Shown here: in pieces, positions 1-8,871 of the stretch
Layout: every line of letters begins with the position of its first letter
Numbering within the stretch: position 1 is the stretch's first letter
DNA from: Psychroflexus aestuariivivens
GTDB taxonomy: Bacteria > Bacteroidota > Bacteroidia > Flavobacteriales > Flavobacteriaceae
DNA: 64,000 nt
Assembly: GCF_004010055.1 (NCBI RefSeq)
Contig: NZ_RQVT01000018.1
Span: forward strand, 1-64,000
Reading direction: 5' to 3'
The notes under the pieces: model-generated
What the model saw: the letters and a program-made list of their open reading frames with translations, nothing else
What the model was told of the DNA's origin: nothing
The model's database searches: none
Position numbers and translations under genes: made by a program

Positions 1-1
1 T

Positions 2-55
2 GTGAAAGTGAAGAGTGAATTAGCCACTGAAACTTTTAAGATAATTAAACAATAA
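2..55 (+). CDS. 3' end of a T9SS sorting-domain protein (partial)
   Basis: An open frame runs from the window edge to a TAA at 53-55 and encodes VKVKSELATETFKIIKQ. This matches the extreme C-terminus of the next gene (VKVKSEENIQTFKVLKK) and has the usual end of a type A T9SS sorting domain, a hydrophobic beta strand followed by a lysine-rich last residue. Its coding DNA is also close to that of the next gene over the first six codons. The protein is therefore probably an exported paralogue of its downstream neighbour, 11 bases away. Everything upstream is outside the window, so the passenger domain is unknown. Confidence 0.75.
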   Translation: MKVKSELATETFKIIKQ

Positions 56-66
56 AACCAAAATCA

Positions 67-1035
67 ATGAAAACAACTTTACTTACTTTATGTTTAAGCC
101 TAATGTCTTTCCATTTTGGCTATTCACAAACCACAAACATCCCCGACGAGAATTTTGAGCAAGCCCTCATCGACCTAGGGATTGACAGTGACGGCACCGT
201 CAACGGGCAAGTTCTCACAGCTGATATTGAGAATGTCACAGAATTAGATCTTTCAAACGAAGAATATGAAGACTTAGGATATAATGATTTAGATATCACA
301 GGAATTTCCGACTTTACTGCCCTTGAAATTATTGATTTGCAGGGACAACCCATTTATTGGTTCTCTGGAGAAAATGAAGACATTTTCAATTCAAATTTAA
401 ATCTGAAAGAGATTCACCTCAACAATTTCGGAACAGATTACGATTCAAGTATTTACATAGAAAAATTAGATTTAAGCAATCTGAATAATTTAGAATATTT
501 AAATTTTAATAATCTCGACATCAAATATATAAAGTTAGATAATTCAAATTATGACTATGAAAATATAATCATAGATTTGCTTCATGAAGGCTATCCGAGA
601 CCTGCTGGACCGATTACAAATAGTGATGATCCTGAGTGGCCAGATTATTGGACTAACGAAGTTTGTATTCAGGTTAACGACCCTGAGGCGGCAAGCAATA
701 ATAATCCGCCATATGATACTTGGACAATTCTTATTGATAATATTGGGATCGTTACTTACAATTTTTCTGCAAACTGTAATCTAAGTACCGAAAATTTTGA
801 AGATTTAAACACAATCTCCGTTTATCCCAATCCAGTGCAAAATAAGTTGAATTTTGAGAATCCGAAACAAATCAATTTAGATGAAGTTCAAATTTTCAAT
901 ATAAAAGGTCAGTTGGTAAAAAGGTTTACAAACATCAAAAACAGCATCAATTTAGATAATTTGAATAAAGGCGTGTATTTTGTAAAAGTGAAGAGTGAAG
1001 AAAATATACAGACATTTAAAGTCTTGAAAAAATAA
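67..1035 (+). CDS. T9SS-exported protein with LRR-like N-terminal region
   Basis: A 322-residue exported protein. Residues 1-21 form a Sec signal peptide ending SYSQ-like (FGYSQ). Residues about 25-110 have leucine-rich-repeat character (IPDENFEQALIDLGID, then repeated LDLSN- and ITGI-type segments), a pattern common in flavobacterial surface proteins. Residues about 245-322 are a type A T9SS sorting domain (SVYPNPVQNKLNF, IFNIKGQLVK, GVYFVKVKS), which directs passage through the outer membrane and release or surface attachment. The middle part is acidic and Asn-rich with no recognised enzyme motif. It sits directly behind a paralogue's tail and ends in a strong terminator. Ligand or function is unknown. 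Confidence 0.8.
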   Translation: MKTTLLTLCLSLMSFHFGYSQTTNIPDENFEQALIDLGIDSDGTVNGQVLTADIENVTELDLSNEEYEDLGYNDLDITGISDFTALEIIDLQGQPIYWFSGENEDIFNSNLNLKEIHLNNFGTDYDSSIYIEKLDLSNLNNLEYLNFNNLDIKYIKLDNSNYDYENIIIDLLHEGYPRPAGPITNSDDPEWPDYWTNEVCIQVNDPEAASNNNPPYDTWTILIDNIGIVTYNFSANCNLSTENFEDLNTISVYPNPVQNKLNFENPKQINLDEVQIFNIKGQLVKRFTNIKNSINLDNLNKGVYFVKVKSEENIQTFKVLKK

Positions 1036-1059
1036 ATAGAACTCAAATTTAAATTCAGA

Positions 1060-1100
1060 GTTCGATATAAAGTTGTCAAAACTTTATATCGAACTTTTTT
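1060..1100 (+). terminator. Strong intrinsic terminator after the T9SS gene
   Basis: A perfect 15-bp inverted repeat (1060-1074 with 1080-1094) encloses a 5-base loop and is followed by six T residues. It lies between convergent genes. Its T tract reaches the stop codon of the minus-strand nitronate monooxygenase. Confidence 0.85.
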
Positions 1101-2043
1101 ATAATTCAGAAACTTTAGCTTTGGCTGTCTTAAATTCAGAAATAATATTATCAACGATTTTTGCAGCAGGTAAAATGTCGTTTACCAATCCAGAAATTTG
1201 TCCGATTTCCAATTCACCTTCTTCCAAATCACCTTCAAACATGCCTTTTTTAGCTCTAGCGCGACCTAAAAGTTGCTGCAACTCTTCTTTGCTTGGTGTT
1301 TTTCGGTATAGGTTTTCAATATCCTGATAGAATTTGTTTTTCAACAAACGCACTGGCGCTAATTCTTTTAAAGTCAGTTTGGTGTCGCCTTCCTGAGCTT
1401 TCACAACTTCATTTTTAAAATTGATATGCGACGAGGCTTCTTCGCTGGCAACAAACCTAGTCCCAACTTGCACGGCATCTGCGCCCAAAATCATTGCTGC
1501 CAACATTGCTGAGCCAGTTGCAATTCCGCCAGCGGCAATCAATGGAACAGTCAGTTTTTGTCTTACCATTGGGATGAGCGTAAATGTGGTTGTTTCTTCA
1601 CGACCATTGTGACCGCCAGCTTCAAATCCTTCAGCAACAACAGCATCAACGCCAGCTTCTTCAGATTTCAAGGCAAATTTTACGCTGCTCACCACATGCA
1701 CAACTTTGATGCCTTTGGCTTGTAAAGTTTTGGTCCAGGTTTTTGGATTTCCAGCAGAAGTAAAAACAATTTCAACGTGTTCTTCCATAATAATATCCAT
1801 GATTTTTTCAATATCTGGATAAAGCATCGGCACATTCACTCCGAAAGGTTTGTCGGTGGCTTTTTTACATTTTTGAATATGTTCACGCAAAACCTCAGGA
1901 TACATAGAGCCTGCACCAATGATGCCAAGTCCACCGGCATTGCTTACTGCACTGGCCAATTTCCAACCGCTTGCCCAAATCATTCCGGCTTGGATGAGTG
2001 GATATTCTATCTTGAATAATTCTGTAATTCTATTAGTTGTCAT
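1099..2043 (-). CDS. Nitronate monooxygenase (NPD family, FMN-dependent)
   Basis: A 314-residue FMN-dependent TIM-barrel enzyme of the 2-nitropropane dioxygenase family, which oxidises alkyl nitronates or related toxic propionate-3-nitronate. Visible family signs are the N-terminal PLIQAGMIWASG, the glycine-rich SNAGGLGIIGAGS, the GFEAGGHNG loop carrying the active-site His, and the phosphate-binding AAGGIATGSAM followed by GADAVQVGTRF. The frame stays open upstream to 2100, but that stretch would overlap mnmA. The ATG at 2043 gives the normal family start (MTTNRITELF) and sits 11 bases after mnmA's stop, so the two are probably co-transcribed. In vivo substrate is not shown by sequence. Confidence 0.88.
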   Translation of the reverse strand: MTTNRITELFKIEYPLIQAGMIWASGWKLASAVSNAGGLGIIGAGSMYPEVLREHIQKCKKATDKPFGVNVPMLYPDIEKIMDIIMEEHVEIVFTSAGNPKTWTKTLQAKGIKVVHVVSSVKFALKSEEAGVDAVVAEGFEAGGHNGREETTTFTLIPMVRQKLTVPLIAAGGIATGSAMLAAMILGADAVQVGTRFVASEEASSHINFKNEVVKAQEGDTKLTLKELAPVRLLKNKFYQDIENLYRKTPSKEELQQLLGRARAKKGMFEGDLEEGELEIGQISGLVNDILPAAKIVDNIISEFKTAKAKVSEL

Positions 2044-2054
2044 ACTTTGTTTTT

Positions 2055-3245
2055 TTATGCTATGACGCCAGAACCAATCAGTTCGTCGTCCAAATACCAA
2101 GCGACAAACTGACCTTCCGAAATGGCGGTTTGTGCTTGGTCGAAAATAACATACAATTCGTTTTTCATTTGATATAAAGTCGCATTTTCCAAAGGTTGTC
2201 TATATCGAATTCTAGCTTTTACACGCATCTGTTCGCCCTCTTCTAAAGCTAAATCTGGTCGCACCCAATGAATTTCATCTTGGTTTACCCAAAGTCCTTT
2301 TTTATGTAAACCCGGATGATTTTTGCCTTGACCGGTATAAATCACATTTTGTTCCACATCGGTGTCGATGACAAAAAGTGGTTCTTTAGTCCCGCCAACG
2401 GCTAAACCTTTACGCTGTCCTTTTGTGAAAAAGTGCGCGCCTTCATGTCGGCCTAAGCGTTTGCCGAATTCTGGTTTGTATTTGTATTTCTTAGACTGGG
2501 TTTGCAGCTGTGCTAATAAATCACTTTCGATTTCAACATCGTTGTCGTTGAATATTTCGTGTTTTGCATCTATTTCAACAATATCTCCGGTTTTAGGTTG
2601 AAGCTTTTGCTGAAGGAATTCTGGCAGTTTCACTTTGCCAATAAAACATAAACCTTGAGAATCTTTTTTGTCAGCAGTAATTAAGCCTTGCTCTGCAGCG
2701 ATTTGTCTGACTTCAGATTTTTGAAGTTCGCCCACAGGAAAAAGTGTCTTGGCAAGTTGCGCTTGAGAAACCTGACACAAAAAATACGACTGGTCTTTAT
2801 TATTGTCTAAACCGCTCATCAATTTGTAGATGGTTTCCCTCTCTTTGGTGAATTCCGCTTTGCGGCAATAGTGTCCTGTTGCCACATAATCTGCGCCTAA
2901 AGATTCTGCGATTTTTAAAAATACATCGAATTTGATTTCCCGATTGCATAATACGTCTGGATTGGGTGTGCGTCCTTTTTCATATTCAGCAAACATGTAG
3001 TCGACGATTTTTTCTTTGTATTCTTTACTCAAATCTACAGTTTGGAAAGGAATACCAAGTTTTTCAGCAACCAACATAGCATCATTGCTGTCTTCCAACC
3101 ATGGACATTCGTCGCTGATGGTCACAGAATCGTCGTGCCAGTTTTTCATAAACAGGCCGATTACCTCATAACCTTGCTGTTGACATAAATAAGCGGCAAC
3201 ACTAGAATCTACGCCACCACTCAGTCCAACTACAACTCTTTTCAT
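2055..3245 (-). CDS. mnmA: tRNA-specific 2-thiouridylase MnmA
   Basis: MnmA uses ATP and a persulfide relay to thiolate U34 in the anticodon of tRNA Lys, Glu and Gln. The 396-residue protein has the N-terminal PP-loop SGGVDSS, which binds ATP, and the two catalytic cysteines in conserved surroundings: Cys100 in PNPDVLCN and Cys200 in SQGLCFIGK. The GHYCR and [11 protein letters not shown] segments are also typical. Length is slightly above the bacterial norm because of an insertion around residues 225-250. The ATG at 3245 is preceded by a TAnnTTTG element at a sensible distance. It heads a two-gene unit with the downstream nitronate monooxygenase. Confidence 0.95.
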   Translation of the reverse strand: MKRVVVGLSGGVDSSVAAYLCQQQGYEVIGLFMKNWHDDSVTISDECPWLEDSNDAMLVAEKLGIPFQTVDLSKEYKEKIVDYMFAEYEKGRTPNPDVLCNREIKFDVFLKIAESLGADYVATGHYCRKAEFTKERETIYKLMSGLDNNKDQSYFLCQVSQAQLAKTLFPVGELQKSEVRQIAAEQGLITADKKDSQGLCFIGKVKLPEFLQQKLQPKTGDIVEIDAKHEIFNDNDVEIESDLLAQLQTQSKKYKYKPEFGKRLGRHEGAHFFTKGQRKGLAVGGTKEPLFVIDTDVEQNVIYTGQGKNHPGLHKKGLWVNQDEIHWVRPDLALEEGEQMRVKARIRYRQPLENATLYQMKNELYVIFDQAQTAISEGQFVAWYLDDELIGSGVIA

Positions 3246-3262
3246 TTTTTAATTTTATGTTG

Positions 3263-3270
3263 CAAAAATA
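3263..3270 (-). promoter_or_regulatory. Bacteroidetes -7 element for mnmA
   Basis: TATTTTTG on the minus strand is an exact match to the Bacteroidetes -7 consensus TAnnTTTG and ends 18 bases before the mnmA ATG. I see no good TTTG -33 box 19-21 bases further up, so the call rests on one element and its position. Confidence 0.5.
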
Positions 3271-3439
3271 CAAAAGATAAGTTTAAAGGCTTTATTTTAA
3301 GAATTTAGAACAAGATTCTTAGTAATCATTTATGAATTCGAAAAAAATTCAGACTTATGAAATGTTTAATTATTATTAACTTTAATTAAACAAAATAGAG
3401 AAACCTTTGTGTTTATCTTTATTAAAAAATTAAATAACT

Positions 3440-5608
3440 ATGAAAAAAACAACAACTTTCACAAAACTATTGATGTTTACCTTAGTATTTTTCGGTTTAA
3501 CATCATGTAGCGACGATGATGATGCAGCACAAGTCATCGACAATGAACCCACAACTTTTGAAATTATTGCCGACAGTCCAGACCATACTGTTTTGGAACA
3601 GGCTTTAATTGAAAATGGTTTAAACCAAGCCCTGAATGATGGGACTTACACCGTATTTGCACCAACAGATGAAGCTTTTGGAAATGTTGATATTTCTGCT
3701 TTGTCTGCAGAACAATTAAATAATATTTTATTGAATCATGTTGTAGAAGGCGCAGCAGAATCTGCTGATTTATCTAACGATTATTTAGAAACGCTAGCCA
3801 CAGAATCTATTTCTGGCAATGACAACAATTTGAGTTTATATGTGAATGTAGATTCTGGAGTAGTGCTGAATGGCGTCTCTAGCGTTACAACTGCAGATAT
3901 TTCAGCATCTAATGGCGTTGTACATATTGTAGATGCGGTAATACCAATTCCTGATATTACAACTTTTGCAGTTGCCGATCCAAATTTTGAAAACTTGGAA
4001 GTAGCGCTAACTCGTGACGATCAACCAGATTTTGTTGGTACATTAAGTGCGATGAGTTCTCCAGCGCCTTTTACAGTATTTGCACCTACAAATAATGCAT
4101 TTGCTCAACTTCTGGAAACTACAGAATTTGAATCTTTAGCAGATGTTCCTACAGATTTGCTGACAGAAATTTTAAATTACCACGTTATTGCTGAAGATTT
4201 TGTATCGTCTTCAGATTTAACTTCTGGTGAAGTGACTACACTGGCTGGAACCATAACAATTGACGCTGAAAATGCAATCATTACAGATGCTAACGGCAGA
4301 ACAATTAATATTGAAGTTACTGATGTGAATACCTCTAACGGTGTAATTCATGCTATCAATATGGTAATTTTACCTGAAATAGAAGCGACACCAACAACAT
4401 TCGAAGTTATAGCAGACAGTCCAGACCATACAATATTAGAACAATTATTGGTAGAAACTGGTTTAGATGTAGCCTTGAATGACGGAACCTACACTGTTTT
4501 TGCACCAACAGATGATGCTTTTGCAGGAATTGATGCTTCAACACTTTCAGAAGATGAATTGACCAATATTTTATTGAATCATGTTGTAAATGAAACCGTT
4601 TTATCTACAGAATTAATGACGGATTATTATTCGACATTGGCAACTGAGAATTTTTCAGGAAATAATAATACATTAAGCTTATATGTAAATACAAGTAATG
4701 GTGTAAATTTAAATGGGATGTCATCAGTATCTGTTCCAGATAATGAAGCTTCAAATGGAGTTGTTCATGTTGTTGATGGCGTATTAACCATTCCAGATAT
4801 CACAACTTTTGCTATAGCGGATCCTAATTTTTCAACTTTATTAGAAGCTTTAACTCGCGGTGATCAACCAGAATATACTACCACATTGAGTGATTTTAAT
4901 CCGCCTGCACCTTTTACCGTATTTGCACCAACAAATGCTGCTTTTACGGAGTTGATAGATGAATTAGACGGTGTGAATTCTTTAGATGATATTGGTGCAG
5001 AACTATTGACATCAACTCTAAATTCTCATGTTATCGCAGATATGAATGTTACTTCAGGTAATTTACCAACTGGAAATGTAGGTACTTTGGAGGGAGATAT
5101 TTTTATCGATGCTGCTTCAGCGACAATTACCGACGCAAATGGCAGAACTATTCAAATAATCTTAGAGATGACAGATATTCAAACTGGTAATGGCGTTATT
5201 CATGCTGTTGATACAGTTATTCTTCCAGATTTAGGTCTGGATGTAAATGTTGTAGAAATGACGATTGACAATTCTGGAGCTTCAGCTTATTTTGTAAGTT
5301 CAATTTCTGGGAATGAAAATGTAACTCCTTTGAATGAAAATAACAGCAGCTGGACTTTAACAGAAGGGTCTCGTTATGTGTTGACAGTTACTAATTCAAA
5401 TTCTCATCCGTTTTCTTTAAGAAATTCAAATGACGATGAGTTAATAAGTCAAAGTTCGGAAGGAACCTTTGAAAACGATCCCGATGTGAACTTTCAATCG
5501 GATGGTAATCAAATCAGTTTTACTTTAACGCCGCAACTTGCAGCAGAATTAAACAATTACAGTTGTACTATTCATAGTGGAATGACTGGTACGATTAGTG
5601 TTCAATAG
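3440..5608 (+). CDS. Lipoprotein with four fasciclin domains and a cupredoxin-like C-terminus
   Basis: A 722-residue surface lipoprotein. The signal peptide ends in lipobox LTSC followed by SDDDD, an acidic run resembling flavobacterial surface-export signals. Four FAS1 domains follow (about residues 40-173, 174-316, 320-455 and 456-600). Domains 1 and 3 resemble each other (ADSPDHTVLEQ versus ADSPDHTILEQ), as do 2 and 4 (NGRTINI versus NGRTIQI), so a two-domain module was duplicated. Residues about 605-722 differ: NSHPFSL and CTIHSGM place His, Cys, His and Met as in a type-1 copper site of cupredoxins. FAS1 domains mediate adhesion; copper binding here is my inference. The gene is monocistronic and ends in a bidirectional terminator. 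Confidence 0.85.
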   Translation: MKKTTTFTKLLMFTLVFFGLTSCSDDDDAAQVIDNEPTTFEIIADSPDHTVLEQALIENGLNQALNDGTYTVFAPTDEAFGNVDISALSAEQLNNILLNHVVEGAAESADLSNDYLETLATESISGNDNNLSLYVNVDSGVVLNGVSSVTTADISASNGVVHIVDAVIPIPDITTFAVADPNFENLEVALTRDDQPDFVGTLSAMSSPAPFTVFAPTNNAFAQLLETTEFESLADVPTDLLTEILNYHVIAEDFVSSSDLTSGEVTTLAGTITIDAENAIITDANGRTINIEVTDVNTSNGVIHAINMVILPEIEATPTTFEVIADSPDHTILEQLLVETGLDVALNDGTYTVFAPTDDAFAGIDASTLSEDELTNILLNHVVNETVLSTELMTDYYSTLATENFSGNNNTLSLYVNTSNGVNLNGMSSVSVPDNEASNGVVHVVDGVLTIPDITTFAIADPNFSTLLEALTRGDQPEYTTTLSDFNPPAPFTVFAPTNAAFTELIDELDGVNSLDDIGAELLTSTLNSHVIADMNVTSGNLPTGNVGTLEGDIFIDAASATITDANGRTIQIILEMTDIQTGNGVIHAVDTVILPDLGLDVNVVEMTIDNSGASAYFVSSISGNENVTPLNENNSSWTLTEGSRYVLTVTNSNSHPFSLRNSNDDELISQSSEGTFENDPDVNFQSDGNQISFTLTPQLAAELNNYSCTIHSGMTGTISVQ

Positions 5609-5630
5609 TGTTCAGTTATTTTATAATTGA

Positions 5631-5666
5631 AAAAAGCGAGATGAAAATAAATTCATCTCGCTTTTT
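5631..5666. terminator. Bidirectional terminator between convergent genes
   Basis: A perfect 15-bp stem (5631-5645 with 5652-5666) with a 6-base loop carries A5 on its left edge and T5 on its right, so it can stop transcription from both the fasciclin gene and the minus-strand reductase gene. Confidence 0.85.
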
Positions 5667-5688
5667 ATTTTTAGGTAAACTTTTTACT

Positions 5689-6327
5689 TTAGAAAGTTTT
5701 CAATGCTTTTTCTAAATCTTGATTGCCTGTAAGCAGTTCAAAAGATTTGTTTTTAGCAGTTTCTAAATTCAAACTCAAGACCAAAGCGTAAGCTACATCT
5801 TCTCTAGAAATTTTTCCGCTTTTATTGAGTTTTTGAGCAATTTCTACTTTGTCAGCACCTTTATCGTCTGTTAATGCGCCCGGCTGAACAATAGTATAAG
5901 GCATTTGACTTTCTCTTAGAAAATCGTCTGCAGCTTTTTTAGCTCTTAAATATAATTCTAAACCCTTCATTTGAGATGGATCGTCAGTTCCCATTGAGCT
6001 TAACATCACAAATTTCTGTAATTTGTGAGCTTTAGCTAATTCAATAGCACGAATAGCGCCTTTTTGATCTACGGCAATGGTTTTTTCATCTCCTGTAGAA
6101 CCACCAGAACCTGCGGCAAAAATTACTTTATCCATACCTTTGAAGGCATCGGAAAAATCTTTCTCTAAATCGCCAATTCGTGTTTTAATTCCTTGATTTT
6201 CGAAATAATTTTGTTGCACCTCATTTCTGATCATTGCATAAGTGGTGTATTTATTACTGTCTCTAAGAATCTTGGATACAATTCTTCCAGTTTTTCCATT
6301 TGCGCCAATGACTAGTATATTTTCCAT
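5689..6327 (-). CDS. NAD(P)-binding atypical SDR (YwnB/SDR_a5-like)
   Basis: A 212-residue Rossmann-fold protein of the atypical short-chain dehydrogenase type. The nucleotide-binding glycine motif GANGKTG sits at residues 8-14, followed by the usual GDLEKDFSDAFKGMDKVIFAAG and VMLSSMGTDDPS segments; the C-terminus EDVAYALVLSLN is also typical. Members of this group are NADPH-binding reductases or regulators of unknown substrate, often linked to oxidative or quinone stress. The canonical YxxxK catalytic pair is not obvious, so a regulatory or flavin-reductase role is possible. It appears monocistronic. Confidence 0.8.
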   Translation of the reverse strand: MENILVIGANGKTGRIVSKILRDSNKYTTYAMIRNEVQQNYFENQGIKTRIGDLEKDFSDAFKGMDKVIFAAGSGGSTGDEKTIAVDQKGAIRAIELAKAHKLQKFVMLSSMGTDDPSQMKGLELYLRAKKAADDFLRESQMPYTIVQPGALTDDKGADKVEIAQKLNKSGKISREDVAYALVLSLNLETAKNKSFELLTGNQDLEKALKTF

Positions 6328-6448
6328 TTTAATTTATTTATGAATTCGAAATGAATATAATTGATTTGGAACAGCTTTAATATAAATCGAATTTAAAACT
6401 TTTGTAATTTAAGTTAAAAATTGACAAGTAAGTAATGTTTTTGAGCTG

Positions 6449-7486
6449 CTACTTGAATTTTTTGCTTTTAGTATTCCAAAGCGTTTTGGCATATTCTTGC
6501 ATATTATCAACGGTATCTTTTTCATCAATAATTTCAAAACCAAGTAAATTTTCTAAAATATCTTCCATGGTGATAATTCCCGATAGACCGCCGTATTCAT
6601 CAACAATTAATGAAATATGTTCTTCGGCTTCCAACATTTTTTTCCAAATGCTAAATACGGGCGTGTTTTCTTGAAACACCAAAATATCACGTTTTAAATT
6701 TTTCAATTTTAAAGTATTTTGTCCTTCTTCAACAAGATTTTCTAAAATATGCTGTCTTAATACATAACCAGTAATATTTTCATCATGACCTTCAAAAATG
6801 GGAATTCTAGAATGTTTATAATCTTCTTTGTGTTCAAAAAAGTCATCGATAAGCAAGTTTTCATCAGCAACTGTCACTACAATTCTTGGTGTCATAACAT
6901 GTTTTGCTTTGAGTTGTCTTAATTTGATGGAGTTTTGAATAATCAATTTTTCTTCTTCAGAGAAAACTCCTTCTTTTTCAGCAATATTTGCCAATGCTGA
7001 AATTTCTTCTCGACTTGTTGTTTTTTCTTTGTTTTCTGAAGCGATTAAGTTTGTGATTAAAGAGGAAAGCCAAACCAAAGGATACATTATAATTACCGTG
7101 AAATTGATAATTTTTCCTGTAAATAAGGCAATGTTTCGCCAATATTTTGCACCAATTGTTTTTGGTATGATTTCGCTAACGATAAGTATTAGTAGAGTGA
7201 GTACAGCAGAAATTAATCCAAAATAGGCTTCGCCAAAAACGATTGCAGCTTGAGCACCTACGCCAGCTGCACCAACTGTATGAGCAATAGTGTTCAAAGA
7301 TAATATAGCAGATAATGGTCGGTCAATATCTGCTTTAAGCAAACTGAATTGTTTGGCAGAAGCATTGCCCTTTTCCATTTTTACTTGTAAAAAAGAGATA
7401 GGGGTAGAAAGCAATACCGCTTCCATAATTGAGCATAAAAAAGATACGCCTAAAGCTAAAGTTAAATATAAAATTAATAAAGTCAT
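6449..7486 (-). CDS. CNNM/CorC-type transporter (DUF21 plus CBS pair)
   Basis: A 345-residue inner-membrane protein. Residues about 1-170 form the DUF21/CNNM membrane domain with several hydrophobic helices and the conserved LSLNTIAHTVGAAGVGA segment. After HVMTPR (about residue 198) comes a CBS-domain pair that ends near residue 320 with IVDEYGGLSGIITMEDILE. Relatives transport or regulate Mg2+ and other divalent cations. The C-terminal CorC/HlyC-associated domain of longer members is missing, so this is the short form. It lies 3 bases downstream of the pirin gene, which suggests co-transcription, although the two families have no obvious common pathway. Confidence 0.85.
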   Translation of the reverse strand: MTLLILYLTLALGVSFLCSIMEAVLLSTPISFLQVKMEKGNASAKQFSLLKADIDRPLSAILSLNTIAHTVGAAGVGAQAAIVFGEAYFGLISAVLTLLILIVSEIIPKTIGAKYWRNIALFTGKIINFTVIIMYPLVWLSSLITNLIASENKEKTTSREEISALANIAEKEGVFSEEEKLIIQNSIKLRQLKAKHVMTPRIVVTVADENLLIDDFFEHKEDYKHSRIPIFEGHDENITGYVLRQHILENLVEEGQNTLKLKNLKRDILVFQENTPVFSIWKKMLEAEEHISLIVDEYGGLSGIITMEDILENLLGFEIIDEKDTVDNMQEYAKTLWNTKSKKFK

Positions 7487-7489
7487 ATA

Positions 7490-8200
7490 TTAAGACATTG
7501 GTACTTCTATGAGTAAAACTTTGGAGCCACGTTGAACTTTTATATCAATAAAATCCGTGTCCCAAACACCTATTGCATCTCGCTTTTGTAATTCATTTTT
7601 GTCAACTTCAATATTGCCTTCTAATACAAAAATATACAAACCATTATTTTTATGTTTAAATTGATAAGTCTCAGTTTTGTCTTGAGTAAATTCACCTAAA
7701 TGCATCCAGGCGTCTTGATGAACCCAAACGCCTTCATCATCTGAATTTGGTGACAAAATTTGATAAAAACAATTTTCAGTTTTCTCAGAATCTATACTAA
7801 TTTGGTCATATCTCGGTGTCACATTTTTCTGGTTTGGGATGATCCAGATTTGTAGGAAATGAACCTCTTGATCAGCATTATTGTTCATTTCACTATGAGC
7901 AATACCAGAGCCAGCGCTCATCACCTGAATGTCTCCAGATTTGATAACTGCTTCTGTGCCGGTATTATCGCGATGTTTCAAATCACCTTTCAAAGGGATG
8001 GAAACAATTTCCATATTTTCGTGTGGATGTGTTCCAAAACCCATTTTAGGAGCAACAACATCATCGTTTAGCACACGTAACATGCCAAAATTCATACGCT
8101 TTGGATTGAAATAGTTGGCAAAGCTAAAGCTATGATGCGAATTTAGCCAGCCGTGATTGGCATGACCACGAGTATCTGACTTATGAACTAAAGTTTTCAT
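7490..8200 (-). CDS. Pirin family protein (YhhW-like bicupin)
   Basis: A 236-residue pirin. The N-terminal cupin carries the metal-binding pattern HPHENMEIVSIPL and GIAHSEMN, which supply the three His and one Glu ligands of the mononuclear Fe or related metal site; upstream RGHANHGWLNSHHSFSFANY is the typical start. Bacterial relatives show quercetin 2,3-dioxygenase activity in vitro or act as redox-sensitive regulators; the physiological role is not settled. It is the first gene of a pair with the CNNM-type transporter and is divergent from the ECF sigma operon, sharing a 128-bp intergenic region. Confidence 0.88.
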   Translation of the reverse strand: MKTLVHKSDTRGHANHGWLNSHHSFSFANYFNPKRMNFGMLRVLNDDVVAPKMGFGTHPHENMEIVSIPLKGDLKHRDNTGTEAVIKSGDIQVMSAGSGIAHSEMNNNADQEVHFLQIWIIPNQKNVTPRYDQISIDSEKTENCFYQILSPNSDDEGVWVHQDAWMHLGEFTQDKTETYQFKHKNNGLYIFVLEGNIEVDKNELQKRDAIGVWDTDFIDIKVQRGSKVLLIEVPMS

Positions 8201-8264
8201 CGATTCATTTTTTACGAATTTAACCGAGATATTTCTATATTTTTAAAAATTTGACTTAAAATTT

Positions 8265-8289
8265 GTAACGCTATAAATTTACATCCGTA
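8265..8289 (+). promoter_or_regulatory. ECF-type promoter candidate (GTAAC-N16-CGTA)
   Basis: GTAAC at 8265-8269 and CGTA at 8286-8289 are separated by 16 bases, the classical spacing and sequence type of ECF sigma promoters (AAC-containing -35, CGT-containing -10). The start codon of the ECF sigma gene is about 40 bases downstream. This would fit autoregulation; the specificity of this sigma is not known, so it is inference. Confidence 0.45.
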
Positions 8290-8328
8290 TTTAAGGTGAA
8301 GCAATTTTAATTTAACAACACAGCCGGC

Positions 8329-8871
8329 GTGTTTAAAACAAAAATCATTCAGCAATGTTTAAAAGGGAACCGAAAGGCTCAATTGCAATTGTATAATAAA
8401 TATTGCGATGCAATGCTCAAACTTGCTTATCGGTATTTGCAACAACAAGATTTGGCTGAAGATGCAATGCAAGAAGCATTTATCAAGGCTTTTAAAAATC
8501 TTCATAAATACGATGGAAGTTCAACATTTGGGGCATGGCTAAAACGAATCGTCATTCACCAAGCAATTGATGATTTGCGCAAAAACATCAGGTTTTTGGA
8601 ACTGGATGAAAATTCAGAAATAAGCACCACAGATGAACACAATTGGGAAGTTGAAGATCATTGTGCTGTTGAGGATGTAAAACATGCCTTAGAACAACTG
8701 CCAGAAAAATATAAACTCGTGCTCAAATTATTTTTAATGGAAGGTTATGACCACGAAGAGATTTCCGAGATTTTAGGAATTTCTATCAATGCATCCAGAA
8801 CCCAACTACATCGCGGAAAAATACTTTTGAAAGCAGAACTTAAACACAGGAATTATGAAAGATTTGCGTAA
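8329..8871 (+). CDS. ECF RNA polymerase sigma factor
   Basis: A 180-residue extracytoplasmic-function sigma-70 factor. Region 2 spans about residues 10-80 (YLQQQDLAEDAMQEAFIKAF), where the core polymerase and -10 DNA are contacted. Region 4 spans about 115-170, with the helix-turn-helix EEISEILGISINASRTQLHRG that reads the -35. The start is a GTG at 8329; no earlier in-frame start gives a better N-terminus. The gene overlaps the next one by 17 bases and leads an operon ending in a DUF4097 protein. That layout suggests an envelope-stress sigma controlled by the membrane protein encoded next. Confidence 0.9.
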   Translation: MFKTKIIQQCLKGNRKAQLQLYNKYCDAMLKLAYRYLQQQDLAEDAMQEAFIKAFKNLHKYDGSSTFGAWLKRIVIHQAIDDLRKNIRFLELDENSEISTTDEHNWEVEDHCAVEDVKHALEQLPEKYKLVLKLFLMEGYDHEEISEILGISINASRTQLHRGKILLKAELKHRNYERFA

